Assembly: GCF_000192475.1 (NCBI RefSeq)
Contig: NZ_AEYW01000014.1
Location: forward strand, 62,001 to 126,000
Direction of reading: 5' to 3'
DNA from: Ruegeria conchae
GTDB lineage: Bacteria; Pseudomonadota; Alphaproteobacteria; Rhodobacterales; Rhodobacteraceae
Length of the DNA: 64,000 nt
A model generated the notes under the pieces. The model was not told the origin of the DNA, did no database searches, and worked only from the letters and a program-made list of their open reading frames with translations. Both the position numbers and the translations under genes were made by a program. Below, in pieces: positions 63,413-64,000 of this stretch. Each line of letters begins with the position of its first letter. Position 1 is the stretch's first letter.

Positions 63413-63858
63413 CTTTGTCCTCCATATAGTTTGTTGGATCTTCCCCGCGCAGTCTGCCGCGGTACACGCTCGTAAGCGCTGCGGTAGTACTGGCGTTGTA
63501 ATTTAGAATAATGTGCAAATGGCAGACGCGCGCTGATCGATGTTAGTCTGCGGCCAATGACCTGAGATTTTATTGGAATCTCAAATGCATTTGGTGCCCG
63601 AGGATCAGGTACTGCCAAAAATTGACTAACCTGCGTCAGTGCAACGATGTTTGGATTCCGGCAACGTGATGTGTGTTGGCGGGATATTTGCTGGCGTGTT
63701 CTTAACGAGTATTTGAGAAGCGCAGGAAATCCAGTACCGCAATCGGACTGTATTTATCTTGCGCTTCTTTTTCGGTGAAATCCAAAATCTGCCGAAGCGA
63801 ATGGCGTCTCTAACCAGGCAACTATCATCAAAATCCCGGCATCGCTGTAGGGGTGAAC
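63413..63858. promoter_or_regulatory. Gene-free stretch with dyads and the 21-mer
   Basis: 446 bp between the partial Crp/Fnr gene and the short LPAGEY gene. TGAGATT (63563-63569) pairs exactly with AATCTCA (63577-63583), a possible operator or weak terminator. The plus-strand 21-mer at 63626-63646 repeats 52505-52525. No gene supported. Confidence 0.45.
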
Positions 63859-64000
63859 TTATTGCTTCAACAGTGGCCCGGCCTGATCCAGATAAGTGGG
63901 GTCAAAACCGGCCAACGTCACCAGTCCGTCATAATCATCAAATACCACTTGCCCGGATTGAAAAGTAAGCAGCCCCTTTTCCCGCAGTTGCCGTAGGACA
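63859..64000 (-). CDS. Crp/Fnr-family regulator, C-terminal end only
   Basis: Minus strand from the right edge reads VLRQLREKGLLTFQSGQ and VVFDDYDGLVTLAGFDPTYL, ending GPLLKQ and TAA at 63859. The end of the recognition helix is at the edge. It matches the tail of the regulator at 51369 nearly position by position, so it is its paralogue. The rest of the gene lies outside the window. Confidence 0.85.
   Translation of the reverse strand, partial: VLRQLREKGLLTFQSGQVVFDDYDGLVTLAGFDPTYLDQAGPLLKQ

Noticed and set aside
63409..63618. 69-codon minus frame upstream of the right short LPAGEY gene
   Set aside because: Its end overlaps the strong ribosome site and GTG start of the LPAGEY gene; basic, low-complexity composition, no homologue recognised.
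1..64000. tRNA, rRNA, CRISPR arrays, replication or partition genes
   Set aside because: None was recognised on either strand; short direct repeats seen are not regularly spaced.

Overview
The window looks like an accessory region of an alphaproteobacterium of the Roseobacter group (Rhodobacteraceae). This rests on the style of the genes (Pot-type ABC operons, DUF1611 and DUF3299 proteins, IS6/IS3/IS110/Tn3 elements of the kind common there), the moderately high GC and the degenerate intergenic repeats between gene blocks. No rRNA, tRNA, CRISPR array, replication or conjugation gene was found, so chromosome and plasmid cannot be told apart.

Layout. 1-3.7 kb: a DprE1/DprE2-like pair (cut by the left edge) and a GT-C-type membrane glycosyltransferase, suggesting polyprenyl-phosphate pentose metabolism. 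3.8-6.5 kb: a nest of IS6-family copies. 6.5-22.2 kb: two Pot-type (polyamine/opine-like) ABC importer operons, each near a GT1 glycosyltransferase; the second adds two cupins and an aldehyde dehydrogenase. A LuxR-type and a double-HTH GntR regulator lie beside them. 22.4-28.1 kb: an IS3 element, an arylalkylamine-type acetyltransferase and a 219-bp inverted repeat pair enclosing an L,D-transpeptidase and a decayed IS110 element. 28.3-32.6 kb: a PACE-type efflux pump, an alpha/beta hydrolase, a hydrolase-LuxR fusion, a tiny zinc ribbon and a class III cyclase. 33.2-40.4 kb: a six-gene operon (small protein, exported metallo-beta-lactamase-fold enzyme, HlyD adaptor, ABC ATPase, His-rich FtsX-type permease, DUF3299) divergent from a TPR protein. 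40.8-46.2 kb: gene debris, a truncated IS6 and a Tn3-family transposase/resolvase pair. 46.3-51.2 kb: NhaA, an SLC13-type permease and a fatty acid desaturase.

51.3-64 kb is the most unusual part. Two Crp/Fnr paralogues, one at 51.4 kb (+) and one entering from the right edge (-), each precede a set of small unknown genes that point towards each other. Both sets carry a short protein with an LPAGEY motif followed by a small one-helix protein starting MNTPEWLKPG, and further on a longer LPAGEY protein. The left set continues into HflK/HflC-like SPFH proteins without FtsH. The right set carries a Cys-rich repeat protein, a DUF1611 (DgcN-like) protein and an alanine-racemase-fold protein. I read this as a duplicated, inverted and diverged module, probably under Crp/Fnr control and possibly envelope or stress related. 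No function for the LPAGEY family is known to me.

All coordinates come from reading the sequence; no database search was run, so family names are from recognition of motifs.
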